A stretch of 64,000 bases of DNA from Burkholderiaceae bacterium. Lineage in GTDB: Bacteria; Pseudomonadota; Gammaproteobacteria; Burkholderiales; Burkholderiaceae_C. Below, in pieces: positions 16,245 through 24,467 of this stretch; positions within the stretch are counted from its first letter, which is position 1; the number at the start of each line of letters is the position of its first letter. The position numbers and the translations under genes were made by a program. Location of the stretch: the NCBI GenBank assembly GCA_026125795.1, contig JAHCKM010000002.1:868001-932000 (forward strand), written 5' to 3'. The notes below the pieces were generated by a model, which had not been told where the DNA came from, did no database searches, and worked only from the letters and a program-made list of their open reading frames with translations.

Positions 16245-17011
16245 CCGACTCGCAGCGTCGAACGTCCCGCGGCGATCAGACCGCGCCGTCGCTCGAGCCA
16301 GTGGGCGATCTCACGCGGCGTCGGATCGCCGATCTCGCGCGCGGCATCAGCCCATCCTGATAGGACCTCGGTCTGTATCTCGCGATCGGTCGGCGCGAAT
16401 TCCCAATCGGCCAAGCCGTGCGAGACCGTGTAGCCGACACGCTCGAAGGCTTCGATCGCTGTCTGCGCGGCCGATGGCCCCAGCGCGGGACCGAATCCCT
16501 TGTCGGTGCGCTGATGGCGGTTCACCGCGCTGATGATGCGCCGATCGGTCGGGTCTGCAGGCGCCAGCTCTGCGCGGCCGTCATAGGTGAGCGCTGCATA
16601 GACAGGCCAGCGGCGCGCGGCCGCTGCGATCGCGAGCCGGTTCAACCAGTCGCGTGAAACCAGATCGAGCAGCGCTGAGGTGGTGATCAGGTCGGCCGCG
16701 GTATCGAAGGCCGCTTCGAGGTCGCGATGGAGATCGACCTGCACCGCGGTCACGTGGATGCCGGGCCCGGACGAAGGCGACACGCGGGCCAGCAGAGTGG
16801 GATCGTTGTCGACGAGCCGCCAGGTCTGGCGCGCGCCGATGCGCGGGCTCAGCGCGCGCAATGTGGAGCCCGTTCCGCAGGCCAGGTCGACGAGCGCGAC
16901 CGACGGCTGCCCCGCGAGTCGATCGAGCACCGCATCCAACACCGCCGCATTGCGGGCGCGCAGATCGTAAGGCTCACGCAGCTCGAGCCATTGCGCGCTG
17001 AAGCCGCTCAT
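16208..17011 (-). CDS. SAM-dependent methyltransferase of the pterin-like cluster
   Basis: A 267-residue class I methyltransferase. Motif I is LVDLACGTGSTLRAL near residue 45. Strand 2 ends in an acidic residue (WRLVDNDPTLL), and ADLITTSALLDLVSRDWLNRLA forms the central part. The later DGRAELAPADPTDRRIISAVNRHQRTDKGFG segment is unlike common ubiquinone or tRNA methylases. The start is ATG 17011, overlapping the end of the glycosyltransferase gene by 4 bases (ATGA), so the two are translationally coupled. It is the last gene of the four-gene minus-strand operon. The substrate is unknown. Confidence 0.82.
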   Translation of the reverse strand: MSGFSAQWLELREPYDLRARNAAVLDAVLDRLAGQPSVALVDLACGTGSTLRALSPRIGARQTWRLVDNDPTLLARVSPSSGPGIHVTAVQVDLHRDLEAAFDTAADLITTSALLDLVSRDWLNRLAIAAAARRWPVYAALTYDGRAELAPADPTDRRIISAVNRHQRTDKGFGPALGPSAAQTAIEAFERVGYTVSHGLADWEFAPTDREIQTEVLSGWADAAREIGDPTPREIAHWLERRRGLIAAGRSTLRVGHVDLLARPSGM

Positions 17012-18057
17012 GACAGCCGCTCGAGTGCGCTCGCGACGATCCGCGCCGTCGTCTCCCAGCTCGGTAAGTCGGCTGCCGCGGCCCGTGCACCGCGCGCAAG
17101 CCGCCGCCGCTCTCCCTCGTTTTCGATCACCATCCGCAGCGCGCGGCTCAGCGCGTTCACGTTTCCGGGCTCGACCAGCACGCCTGCCGTCGGGGGCACC
17201 GTGTCGACGGTCGCGCCGCCCGTCGTGCCGATGATCGGCAGACCGTGCGCCATGGCCTCGGCGTAGGCCATGCCATAGCCCTCGAAGTGCGATGCCAGCA
17301 CGAAGAGATCGGCCGACTGATACAGCGCGCCCAGCCGCTGCGGGGAGACGGCACCGAGCAGATTCACACGGCCGGCGAGGCCGTGCCTTGCGATATCCGC
17401 TTGCAGCTGTGACACCGTGGCCGGGGCGCGTGCGAGGTCGCCCGCGACCGTCAGGCGCCACGGCAGCTCGGCAATCGACGCGAGCGCAGCGATCAACACA
17501 TCGAAGCCCTTGCGCGGCACCACCGCCCCAACCGACAACAGCCGCAACGTACCGTCTGCGCTGCCCTCGGCGGGCGCTGCGCGGTCGGTGCCCGGCGCAG
17601 CGACGGTGATGCGCTGCGGCTCAACGTCGTAGTCGTCGCTCAGCCGCTTCGCGGTGGCCCGACTGGTGACGATGACCGAGCGCGCAGCGGCCAGCGCCTT
17701 GCACTCGCTGTCGAACAACTTGCGCGCATCGGCAGGCGACAGCCCGGTTTCGAGCGCGAGCGGATGGTGGACCAACGCGACCAGCGGTGCGCGCCGGGCG
17801 ATTTTCTGCGCTGCTTCCGGCAGCGCGCCGAGCGCCAACCCGTCGACCACGACCGGGATTCCATCGCGCAAGGACTCGAGCCGCGCCAACGCCGCTGCGC
17901 GCTGCTCGGCGCTGGGCTGCGGAAATCCATCGCCCAGCGAGACGACGTCGATCTGCCAGCGGGACTGCAGTTCCGCGATGAGGCGCCGGTCGTAAGCGTA
18001 GCCGCCGCTCGGAGTCGCAAGATCGCCCGGCACCACGAACGTGATTCGATTCACCAC
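17008..18057 (-). CDS. Glycosyltransferase family 4
   Basis: A 349-residue GT-B enzyme. The N-terminal domain begins RITFVVPGDLATPSGGYAYDRRL with the glycine-rich acceptor loop. The C-terminal donor domain has LSVGAVVPRKGFDVLIAAL and the EX7E element FEGYGMAYAEAMAHGLPIIGT, as in GT4. It starts with GTG at 18057 and overlaps the pterin-synthase-like gene by 7 bases. No membrane segment is visible, so it should act in the cytosol on a soluble or membrane-bound acceptor. In this operon a pterin- or pyrimidine-type acceptor is the simplest hypothesis. Pterin glycosides are known from cyanobacteria, but this gene is not shown to make them. Confidence 0.88.
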   Translation of the reverse strand: MVNRITFVVPGDLATPSGGYAYDRRLIAELQSRWQIDVVSLGDGFPQPSAEQRAAALARLESLRDGIPVVVDGLALGALPEAAQKIARRAPLVALVHHPLALETGLSPADARKLFDSECKALAAARSVIVTSRATAKRLSDDYDVEPQRITVAAPGTDRAAPAEGSADGTLRLLSVGAVVPRKGFDVLIAALASIAELPWRLTVAGDLARAPATVSQLQADIARHGLAGRVNLLGAVSPQRLGALYQSADLFVLASHFEGYGMAYAEAMAHGLPIIGTTGGATVDTVPPTAGVLVEPGNVNALSRALRMVIENEGERRRLARGARAAAADLPSWETTARIVASALERLS

Positions 18058-18452
18058 AGAGGCGCCTCGTAAGAGGCGCTCGCCACGTGCGACTCGGCGA
18101 TCTTCACGCGGATGGCGCCGAGCTCACGGCCATCGCGGCCCAGCTCGCCCGCGCGCGCCGCGGCAGCGATCTTGTCGGCCAGGTACTTGGCCAGGAACTC
18201 CGTGGTGGTGTTCTGGTCCTTGAACTCCGGCAGCTCGTCGAGATTGCGGTAGTTCAGCGGCTGCAGCACCGCCTTGAGCACCTCGTGCGCCCGACCGATG
18301 TCGACCACGATGCCGTTGCAGTCGAGTGTTTGCGCGATGAACGCCACGTCGATGACGAAGGTCGCCCCATGCAGCGCCTGCGCCGGCCCGAACACGGCGC
18401 CGCGGAATGAATGGGCGATCATCACGTGGTCGCGGACTTCGACGGTGAACAC
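18051..18452 (-). CDS. 6-pyruvoyl/6-carboxy-tetrahydropterin synthase homologue with altered active site
   Basis: A 133-residue tunnelling-fold protein aligning end to end with QueD/PTPS. Zinc-ligand positions corresponding to QueD H16 and H31 are kept (H14, H28). The third ligand is lost: LHGATF replaces LHGHSF, so residue 30 is Ala. The catalytic Cys is Ala24, and the Asp-His pair of the triad (LDHH) is Asn67-Tyr68. The late pterin-anchoring Glu is kept (E120 in KIAESH), as is a TTTEFLAKY helix in place of PTSEVLAKW. It starts with GTG 18452, with GGAGG eight bases upstream. It lies between the dehydrogenase and glycosyltransferase genes. It may bind a pterin and catalyse something else, or be a carrier. 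Confidence 0.8.
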   Translation of the reverse strand: MFTVEVRDHVMIAHSFRGAVFGPAQALHGATFVIDVAFIAQTLDCNGIVVDIGRAHEVLKAVLQPLNYRNLDELPEFKDQNTTTEFLAKYLADKIAAAARAGELGRDGRELGAIRVKIAESHVASASYEAPLW

Positions 18453-18476
18453 GAGGGGGACCTCCGTCTCAGGGTC

Positions 18477-19460
18477 TCAGGGATAGGCAATGAGCTGGCA
18501 GAGCATGCCGCGCTTCGGGCTCAGGATGTCGGGGAGCCGCTCGGGGAGTTCGGCGAACGGTACTGCGGGCATCAGCAAGGCGTCGAGCCGCGCGTCGGCC
18601 AGAAGCTCGATCGCCTGTTGCAGGCGTTGCCGATGAGACGTGGTGGCGCGGCGCGAGGGCGCCACCTGGCCCACCTGGCTCGACACGATCTTGAGGCGGC
18701 GGCTGTGGAAGGCGCCGCCGAGCGGCACCGGCACGCTGCCCGCGCCGTACCAGCTCAGTTCCAGAACAGTCGATTCGTCGCCCGCGACGTCGAGCGCAGT
18801 GGCAAGCCCCTGCGGATCGGCGCTGGCGTGCACGACGAGTTCGCAGTCGACCGGCGCATCGTCCGGTGTCGCGAAATTCAAGCCGAGCGTGCGCGCGAGC
18901 TCGGCGCGCGCCGGGTTGATGTCGATCAGCGTCACCTGCGCGCCCCGCTCCCGCGCGCACAGGAATCCGACCAGGGCACCGACCACACCGGCGCCGACCA
19001 CCGCGATCCGCCCGGACGGGAGCGGCTCGGCATCCCAGGTTGCGTTCAGCGCAGTCTCCATGTTGGCGGCCAACACCGCGCGCGAAAGCGGAACGTCGCC
19101 TGGCACCGGCAGCGCGGCGTCGACCGGCACATCGAACACGGTCTGGTGGGGGTGGAGGACGAACACATCGCGTCCGACCAGGCGATCGGGCCCGGCCTCC
19201 ACGCGACCGACCGCAGAGTAGCCATACTTCACCGGGAACGGGAAGCTTCCGCCCATGTGGGGGCCACGCATCCGCTGATGTTCGCTGGATGGCACCTTTC
19301 CCGCCGCAATCAACGCCTCCGTGCCGCGGCTGATGGCGCCACAACGGGAGCGCACCCGGACCGCGCCTTCGGCGAGCGGTCCCAACCATTCCTGCCGGAT
19401 CTCGGCCCGGCCGGGGCTGACGTACCACAGCGCATCTGCCGAGAGCTCACCGCGCGGCAC
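18477..19460 (-). CDS. Zinc-type alcohol dehydrogenase (MDR family)
   Basis: A 327-residue medium-chain dehydrogenase/reductase. The N-terminal GroES-like domain contains RCGAISRGTEALIAAGKVP, GPHMGGSFPFPVKYGYSAVGRV and the VGRDVFVLHPHQT loop. The NAD(P) Rossmann motif is GRIAVVGAGVVGALVGFL near residue 155, followed by an acidic LIDINPAR that favours NAD. The four-Cys structural zinc loop is missing. The start is GTG 19460, supported by GGGGAGG five bases upstream. It is the first gene of the minus-strand operon that continues with the pterin-synthase-like protein, the glycosyltransferase and the methyltransferase. Reduction or oxidation of a sugar or pterin side chain is possible. Confidence 0.85.
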   Translation of the reverse strand: MPRGELSADALWYVSPGRAEIRQEWLGPLAEGAVRVRSRCGAISRGTEALIAAGKVPSSEHQRMRGPHMGGSFPFPVKYGYSAVGRVEAGPDRLVGRDVFVLHPHQTVFDVPVDAALPVPGDVPLSRAVLAANMETALNATWDAEPLPSGRIAVVGAGVVGALVGFLCARERGAQVTLIDINPARAELARTLGLNFATPDDAPVDCELVVHASADPQGLATALDVAGDESTVLELSWYGAGSVPVPLGGAFHSRRLKIVSSQVGQVAPSRRATTSHRQRLQQAIELLADARLDALLMPAVPFAELPERLPDILSPKRGMLCQLIAYP

Positions 19461-19489
19461 GCGTCCTCCCCGGAGTCCCGTTCAGGAAA

Positions 19490-19997
19490 TGTTAAGCGAT
19501 GGAAGATGTGGTGCTGGTGCGGCAACAGCTCGATGTTGGGCGTGGCCTCGATGCGGTCGATCAGGTAGCGCGACATCGTGGCGGCCAACCCGGGCCCGCG
19601 CACCAGCACCGACACGCGCGACGCGTGCCCCGACAGAAACACGGCAGCCTGTCCGGCGGAGTTGCCGCCGCCCACCAGCGCCACGTCGCTGCGCGCGCAC
19701 AGCGATGTCGGGTGCATGCGGTTGTCCGATCAGCACCGGGCCGCTGTGTTCGCTCTCGATCAGCGCCACATGACCCAGGCCGTCGCGTTGGCTGATCGAC
19801 ACCGTGCCGCTCAGCACCACGAACATGCCGGGGCTTGGCTGCCCGGCTGCGAACAAGGTCTCGCCCGCCCGATAGGCCCGCAGGGTGCCGAAGCGGCGAA
19901 TGCGCGCGACGTCCGTCTCCGACAAGACCGGGAACATCTGATGGCGTCGGCTCAGCAGCTCGCGGGGGCTTCGTTGGCCATGGGGACCTCGCGGCAC
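19490..19997 (-). pseudogene. Remnant of a cNMP-binding thioredoxin-reductase-like fusion
   Basis: Two pieces of one gene remain. The 5' piece (about 19720-19940) encodes a cyclic-nucleotide-binding domain, starting MFPVLSETDVARIRRFG and including AGETLFAAGQPSPGMFVVLSGTVSI. The 3' piece (about 19500-19705), in another frame, encodes the second Rossmann fold of a thioredoxin-reductase-like flavoprotein: VALVGGGNSAGQAAVFLSGHASRV, then SRYLIDRIEATPNIELL. In intact homologues roughly 200-250 residues separate these parts. They are deleted here, and the C-terminus is cut off just before the dehydrogenase gene. The product is therefore non-functional. The deletion borders the pterin-like cluster, so this scar may mark a rearrangement endpoint. 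Confidence 0.75.
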
Positions 19998-20160
19998 GCG
20001 ATGGCCGGTATTCTGCGCAGGGAGTGCACCTGACGCATGGCCCTTCGGGGCGATGGGTCAGCGGGATCAATGGGGTGGGCTGGTGGTGGGGGAGGTTGCC
20101 GGTGAGGTGAGACGAACCGCCACCGAAGGGTCCGGCGGGACACAAGGCGCGAAGGCGCGC

Positions 20161-21102
20161 TCAAAACGCCGCAAGGAACTCACGCAGCACCGCGTTGAAG
20201 GCCTGTGGCTGCTGCCGCGGGGCATCGTGCCGCGCGCCTGCGATGTCGACCAGCCGCGAGCGCGGCATGCAGCGGCTCGTGGCATCGGCCACCAGGCGCA
20301 ATGACTGGCGGCTCAGTGCTCCTTTGGTGACCACCGACGGCATCGTCAGCTGCGCCAGTTGTTCGCAGCCGATCGGGATGTTGCGCGCCGCGGTGGCCAG
20401 CTGCAGCGGCACCGTGCGCGCGTTGTCCAGGTGCATGCGTTGCGTGGCGGCGGGCAGGGCGTCGAAGCCGCCGGGCTCGGCGTTGACCCAGTCGGCAAAC
20501 TGCCGCGTGGCTTCATCGATGCGCCCGCTTTGTGCGGCGGCGCGCACCGGGGCCATGCCCTTCAAGTCGTCGGCCAGCGTCGCGCGCTCGGATGGCGTGG
20601 TGAGCAACGACCAGATCGGCGGCTCGTTGAGCACCAGCCCGCGCACCAGCTCGGGATGCCGAATCGCGGTCACCAGTGCGGTGTACGCACCATACGAGCG
20701 GCCCACCAGCACGACCGGTCCGCTTTGCAGCTGGCGGATGAACGCCACCAGATCCTGCACATGGGTTTCCTGCGAGAACTGCTCGCCCTGGTCCGGCCAC
20801 GGTGCGGTGCCAAAGTACCTCAGCGTGAGCGCGACGTAGCGGTGTTTCGGGGCGACCGCCGCGCGCTGCGCCTCCCAGATGCGGTGATCGGCGAAGCCGC
20901 CGTGCACCAACACCACTGTGGGCTGGGCGCCACCGAGGCTTTCGTAGACCAGCGTCGTTCTGTTCACCGCCATCGATTCGATGGTTGGGTCTCCGGCTGG
21001 TGCCAGCCTCGACGCGCCGCATCCGCAGAGCAGCGCCGCACAAACGATCCATGCCACTGTTCGCAGATTCACGCTGGGCTCCGTCGTGTCGATGCTTTGC
21101 AA
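20161..21102 (-). CDS. Alpha/beta hydrolase with N-terminal secretion signal
   Basis: A 313-residue alpha/beta-fold hydrolase. An N-terminal hydrophobic segment (VAWIVCAALLCGCGAS) ends in a Cys that could be a lipobox, although the residues before it are not ideal. The HG oxyanion element is VVLVHGGFADHR, the nucleophile elbow is GRSYGAYTAL, and the late catalytic His is in GARHDAP. It is probably an esterase or peptidase-like enzyme at the cell envelope. It is divergently placed from the CadC-like regulator gene, with about 130 bases between them, so the regulator may control it. The substrate is unknown. Confidence 0.82.
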   Translation of the reverse strand: MQSIDTTEPSVNLRTVAWIVCAALLCGCGASRLAPAGDPTIESMAVNRTTLVYESLGGAQPTVVLVHGGFADHRIWEAQRAAVAPKHRYVALTLRYFGTAPWPDQGEQFSQETHVQDLVAFIRQLQSGPVVLVGRSYGAYTALVTAIRHPELVRGLVLNEPPIWSLLTTPSERATLADDLKGMAPVRAAAQSGRIDEATRQFADWVNAEPGGFDALPAATQRMHLDNARTVPLQLATAARNIPIGCEQLAQLTMPSVVTKGALSRQSLRLVADATSRCMPRSRLVDIAGARHDAPRQQPQAFNAVLREFLAAF

Positions 21103-21233
21103 CGTAGCCCCGGCGCGCAGGCGGTGGTGCGAAATCAGACGAAACGCAGGCGAAATCGCGCGAAGCCGCGGCCCGGATGCCGCGCTTGTTCCGCGCAGGG
21201 CCGCGCGCTACGCTGCACGGCACCCGCAGCCCA

Positions 21234-22907
21234 ATGACAGCGCAAGTCCTCCTCAACGGTTTCACGCTCGACATCGAGCGCGCCGAGTTGCGTGCCCCCG
21301 ATGGCAAGCCGGTGGCGATGCGCGCCCAGTCGATGGCTGTGTTGTTGGAGCTTGCCAAGCGGCACGGCGAGCTGGTGACCAAGCAGGACCTCTTCGCTCG
21401 CGTGTGGCCAGGTGTCTCGGTGACCGACGACTCGCTGGTGCAGTGCGTGGTCGAGATCCGGCGCGCGCTGGGCGACAGCGGCCAGCAAGTGGTGCGCACC
21501 TTGCCTCGGCGCGGCTACACGCTGACGCGCAGTGACGAGCAGACCTCGGGACCCTCGGCGTCTGCCGAGGGCGCGTCGTCCGCGGTGCCGGCTGGCCGCT
21601 TCGGCGGATCCCGGTGGATACCAGTTGCTGTTGCCGCTGTGGTGCTCGCCGTGGGCGGATGGTGGTGGTCCACCCACAACGGCACGGCGCTGCGCACACC
21701 CACGGCGTCAGCGTCACTTGGAGCCAACCTCGCCATCCTGCCCCTGCGCGCCATGCCGTGGCAGGCAGCTGCCGACGGGCCCAGCGCCGGGGCGGCACCC
21801 GATGGCGACGGGCTGGCATGGCTGATCGCCGGCGAGCTCGCGAGCAACCCCGAGATGCGCGTGACCTCGCCGATTGCCAGCGCCGCGCTGGCCCGCGAAG
21901 GGCTCAGCGCCGGTGCGATCGGCCGGCGCCTGGGGGTGAACTACGTGGTCGACGGCAGCGTGGCGCGGCGTGCCGACCGCCTGAGACTGGCGATGCAACT
22001 GGTCGATGCCCGCGACGACGCGATCGCCTGGACCTGGCAGTTCGAAGCCACCGCACAGCAGCTCCCGCAGGCCGCCGATGAGCTCGTGGTGCGCGTGGGC
22101 CGCTCGCTCGGCGCATCGGTGCGCGAGCTGCGCAAGGCCGAAGCGCTGCGTCGGGCACCGGCGACGCTGGATGTCGTGGACCGCGTGGCGCGCGGCATCG
22201 CGCTCAAGCACCGGTTGACGCCCGCCTCGCTGCAGCAGGCGAGGCAGGAATTCGAGGAGGCGATCCGCCAGGACCCGCAACACGCTCCTGCGTGGCTCTA
22301 CCTCGGCTGGGTCAAGTCGATCGCCATCACCAACCGCGCCGATCCGCAGCTCGGCCCGGCCGATCTGCCAAGCGCACTGAACGACGTGCGCCATGCGATC
22401 GAACTCGATCCCACGGTGCCGGCGGCATGGCAGGGGCTGGCCGTGGCCCTCGTGCACTCGGGGCGTTATGCCGAGGCGGTGGTCGCGGCTGAGCGTTCGG
22501 TTGCCGTGGGGCCCGGCGATCCCGACAACTGGCTCTTCTTGGGCTGGGCGCTGCAACACGCCGGCCGGGCGGCCGAGGGACTGCTGCAGGTGGAGAAGGC
22601 GCTGGCGTGGAACCCGATCCGACCCGCGTACTACCCTGCGATCCACGCCCGCGTGGCCTATGCGGCAGGGCGCTATGAAGACGCTTTGAAAAGCGCGCAC
22701 GAGTGCATCGACCGCACGCCGGCCATCATCGGGTGCAAGGCCTTGTGGTTGTCTGCGTCGATGCGGCTCGGTCGGGCAGCGGCGGCGCAGTCGCAATGGC
22801 CTGGCATGCTCGCCGCGGCGCCGGCATTGCGCGATCTTCGCCAGGGCCTCGAAGGTGTCGATCGAGACCTCGACACGTTGCGCGCGTCCGCTGACGCAGC
22901 CCGGTAG
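21234..22907 (+). CDS. Membrane-bound winged-helix regulator with TPR repeats (CadC-like)
   Basis: A 557-residue one-component regulator. Residues about 5-100 form an OmpR-type winged helix (LVTKQDLFARVWPGVSVTDDSLVQCVVEIRRALGD, then VVRTLPRRGYTL). A Ser/Ala linker is followed by one membrane helix (WIPVAVAAVVLAVGGWWW, about 128-145). A periplasmic part begins with the NLAILPLRAMP / LIAGELASNP region seen in adenylate-cyclase/TPR fusions and contains at least four TPR-like repeats between about 320 and 500 (APAWLYLGWVKSI, PAAWQGLAVALVHSG, PDNWLFLGWALQHAG). DNA binding from the membrane is expected. The start is ATG 21234. It is divergent from the hydrolase at 20161. Confidence 0.85.
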   Translation: MTAQVLLNGFTLDIERAELRAPDGKPVAMRAQSMAVLLELAKRHGELVTKQDLFARVWPGVSVTDDSLVQCVVEIRRALGDSGQQVVRTLPRRGYTLTRSDEQTSGPSASAEGASSAVPAGRFGGSRWIPVAVAAVVLAVGGWWWSTHNGTALRTPTASASLGANLAILPLRAMPWQAAADGPSAGAAPDGDGLAWLIAGELASNPEMRVTSPIASAALAREGLSAGAIGRRLGVNYVVDGSVARRADRLRLAMQLVDARDDAIAWTWQFEATAQQLPQAADELVVRVGRSLGASVRELRKAEALRRAPATLDVVDRVARGIALKHRLTPASLQQARQEFEEAIRQDPQHAPAWLYLGWVKSIAITNRADPQLGPADLPSALNDVRHAIELDPTVPAAWQGLAVALVHSGRYAEAVVAAERSVAVGPGDPDNWLFLGWALQHAGRAAEGLLQVEKALAWNPIRPAYYPAIHARVAYAAGRYEDALKSAHECIDRTPAIIGCKALWLSASMRLGRAAAAQSQWPGMLAAAPALRDLRQGLEGVDRDLDTLRASADAAR

Positions 22908-22967
22908 GCTGATCGAACCTGTCCTCGGCGCGGGGCGCGTTCGCGAGCGCTCCGTGCCTCGCTGCGT

Positions 22968-24296
22968 TCAATTCGCGGGGCAAGGCGGCGGTGTGAGGAA
23001 CGCCAGTGCCGGGTTGTTCCACTGACGCGGCGAGGCCTTGTCTGTGAACGTGCAACCGAAGGTGGGGCTCGCCACGGCCGCCGGATCCAGCACGTCGTCG
23101 CCCTCCGGCTTGATGCCATTTTCCACCCACTTCGCGAGGTCGGTGAAGGTCTGCACCATTTCGTTCGCAGTGAAAGCGCAATGTCCGTAGTCGCGCGTGG
23201 CGCGCTGCACGAGGTTGTGTGCGTTGCCCTTGGCGGCCACGCGGCGCGCGTAGACCTGCTCCATGTGGAAGGGCACGAACAGATCACCCAGTGTGTGCAC
23301 CGAGAGCATCGGGATGCGCAGGTCGCCGGTGGTGGGCGGCACGTTGGCCATGCCGTTGTTGCGCCGCGCCTGCGGGTCGGCGGTCACGCGCTGCACCATG
23401 CCGTTGAACATCGTCTCTGCTCCCGACTGCGCCGGGTCGGTGTCAAACTGGTACACGACGTCGGAGTTCTCCAGCACAAAGCCCGGTGCGCGCGGCAGCG
23501 TGCCGTCGCCCACGCCAAGGCCGAACAGGAAGTCAACGGCCACCGCGTTCCAGAACAGCCAGCCTTGCTCGAAGAGAGGTCGCACGCCGCCGGAGCGCAG
23601 CTGCACGAGAGATTTGAAGTTCTGGCCGTTGGCATTGAGGAAGAAGGGATAGACCGGACCGAGGGCGGCCTTGGTGGCCGGCACGGTGGCGGTCAGGTAG
23701 TCGGCGTCGTACGGGAACGTCTTGTTTACGCCCGACAACGTCTGGGCCGCGACGTTGAAATCGAGGAAGAAGTCGAACAACTCGTAGTCGGCCATGACGC
23801 CGCACATGGGCATGGCGCCGTCGTACGACTGTGGCCACTGCTCGGCAACGATGCCCGTGACATGTCCGCCCATCGAATTGCCGGTGATGTAGGTGCGCCC
23901 CGGCTTGCCGACGAGTCCATTGAACAGCTTGGTCAGCGCGTGTGTGTCCTTGGCGCCCTGGGCCGGGTCATAGTCGTTCTTGCTGTAGCTCGACGCGGCC
24001 CAGGCGTAGCCGTTGGCGAGCAGGAAGGCGCGCAGCGGATGGTTGTCCACCGTCAGCTCCAGCCCTGTGCCGCGGAAGCCGTGGGCCCACATCACGAGCT
24101 TGCCGTTCCAGTTGGATGGCACCTCGGCGCGGTAGCCGGCACCGTTGTGCACGCCCCAGAGTTGCTGCGCTGGCAACCCAGGCAGCGCAGCGAAAGGCAG
24201 CTTCGCTTCGTCCACGAAGTAAGCGGGCGGTCGTTCTGCCACGGCTTGGAAAACCGCAAGCAGAAGAGCAGCAAAAACGGAGAAGAGTCTTCTCAT
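22968..24296 (-). CDS. Secreted alpha/beta hydrolase
   Basis: A 442-residue exported hydrolase. The N-terminal signal peptide RRLFSVFAALLLAVFQAVA begins at ATG 24296; upstream in-frame starts would bury it. The fold shows WNGKLVMWAHGFRGTG (oxyanion region), a nucleophile elbow TGNSMGGHV near residue 155, and a C-terminal catalytic His in YGHCAFTANEM. Six or more cysteines, including the C-terminal FGCTFTD and PPPCP, may form disulfides outside the cytoplasm. Length and layout resemble large secreted esterases or depolymerase-like enzymes, but no family can be fixed. It is monocistronic and faces the CadC-like gene tail to tail. Confidence 0.8.
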   Translation of the reverse strand: MRRLFSVFAALLLAVFQAVAERPPAYFVDEAKLPFAALPGLPAQQLWGVHNGAGYRAEVPSNWNGKLVMWAHGFRGTGLELTVDNHPLRAFLLANGYAWAASSYSKNDYDPAQGAKDTHALTKLFNGLVGKPGRTYITGNSMGGHVTGIVAEQWPQSYDGAMPMCGVMADYELFDFFLDFNVAAQTLSGVNKTFPYDADYLTATVPATKAALGPVYPFFLNANGQNFKSLVQLRSGGVRPLFEQGWLFWNAVAVDFLFGLGVGDGTLPRAPGFVLENSDVVYQFDTDPAQSGAETMFNGMVQRVTADPQARRNNGMANVPPTTGDLRIPMLSVHTLGDLFVPFHMEQVYARRVAAKGNAHNLVQRATRDYGHCAFTANEMVQTFTDLAKWVENGIKPEGDDVLDPAAVASPTFGCTFTDKASPRQWNNPALAFLTPPPCPAN

Positions 24297-24467
24297 GGCC
24301 CCTCCATCGACTCTTTGCCGCGATCCTGGATTCCATTGAGTCGCGGCGTCCACCCACAGTAGGCGTGCAACGCAGCGTCAATAAAGCGGGTAAACCCGCC
24401 TGCGAAGGCGAGCACCGGGGGTGGTTGTGTTTTGGTGGCTGAGTGGTCGAAACGCAGCGGCCCCGGC

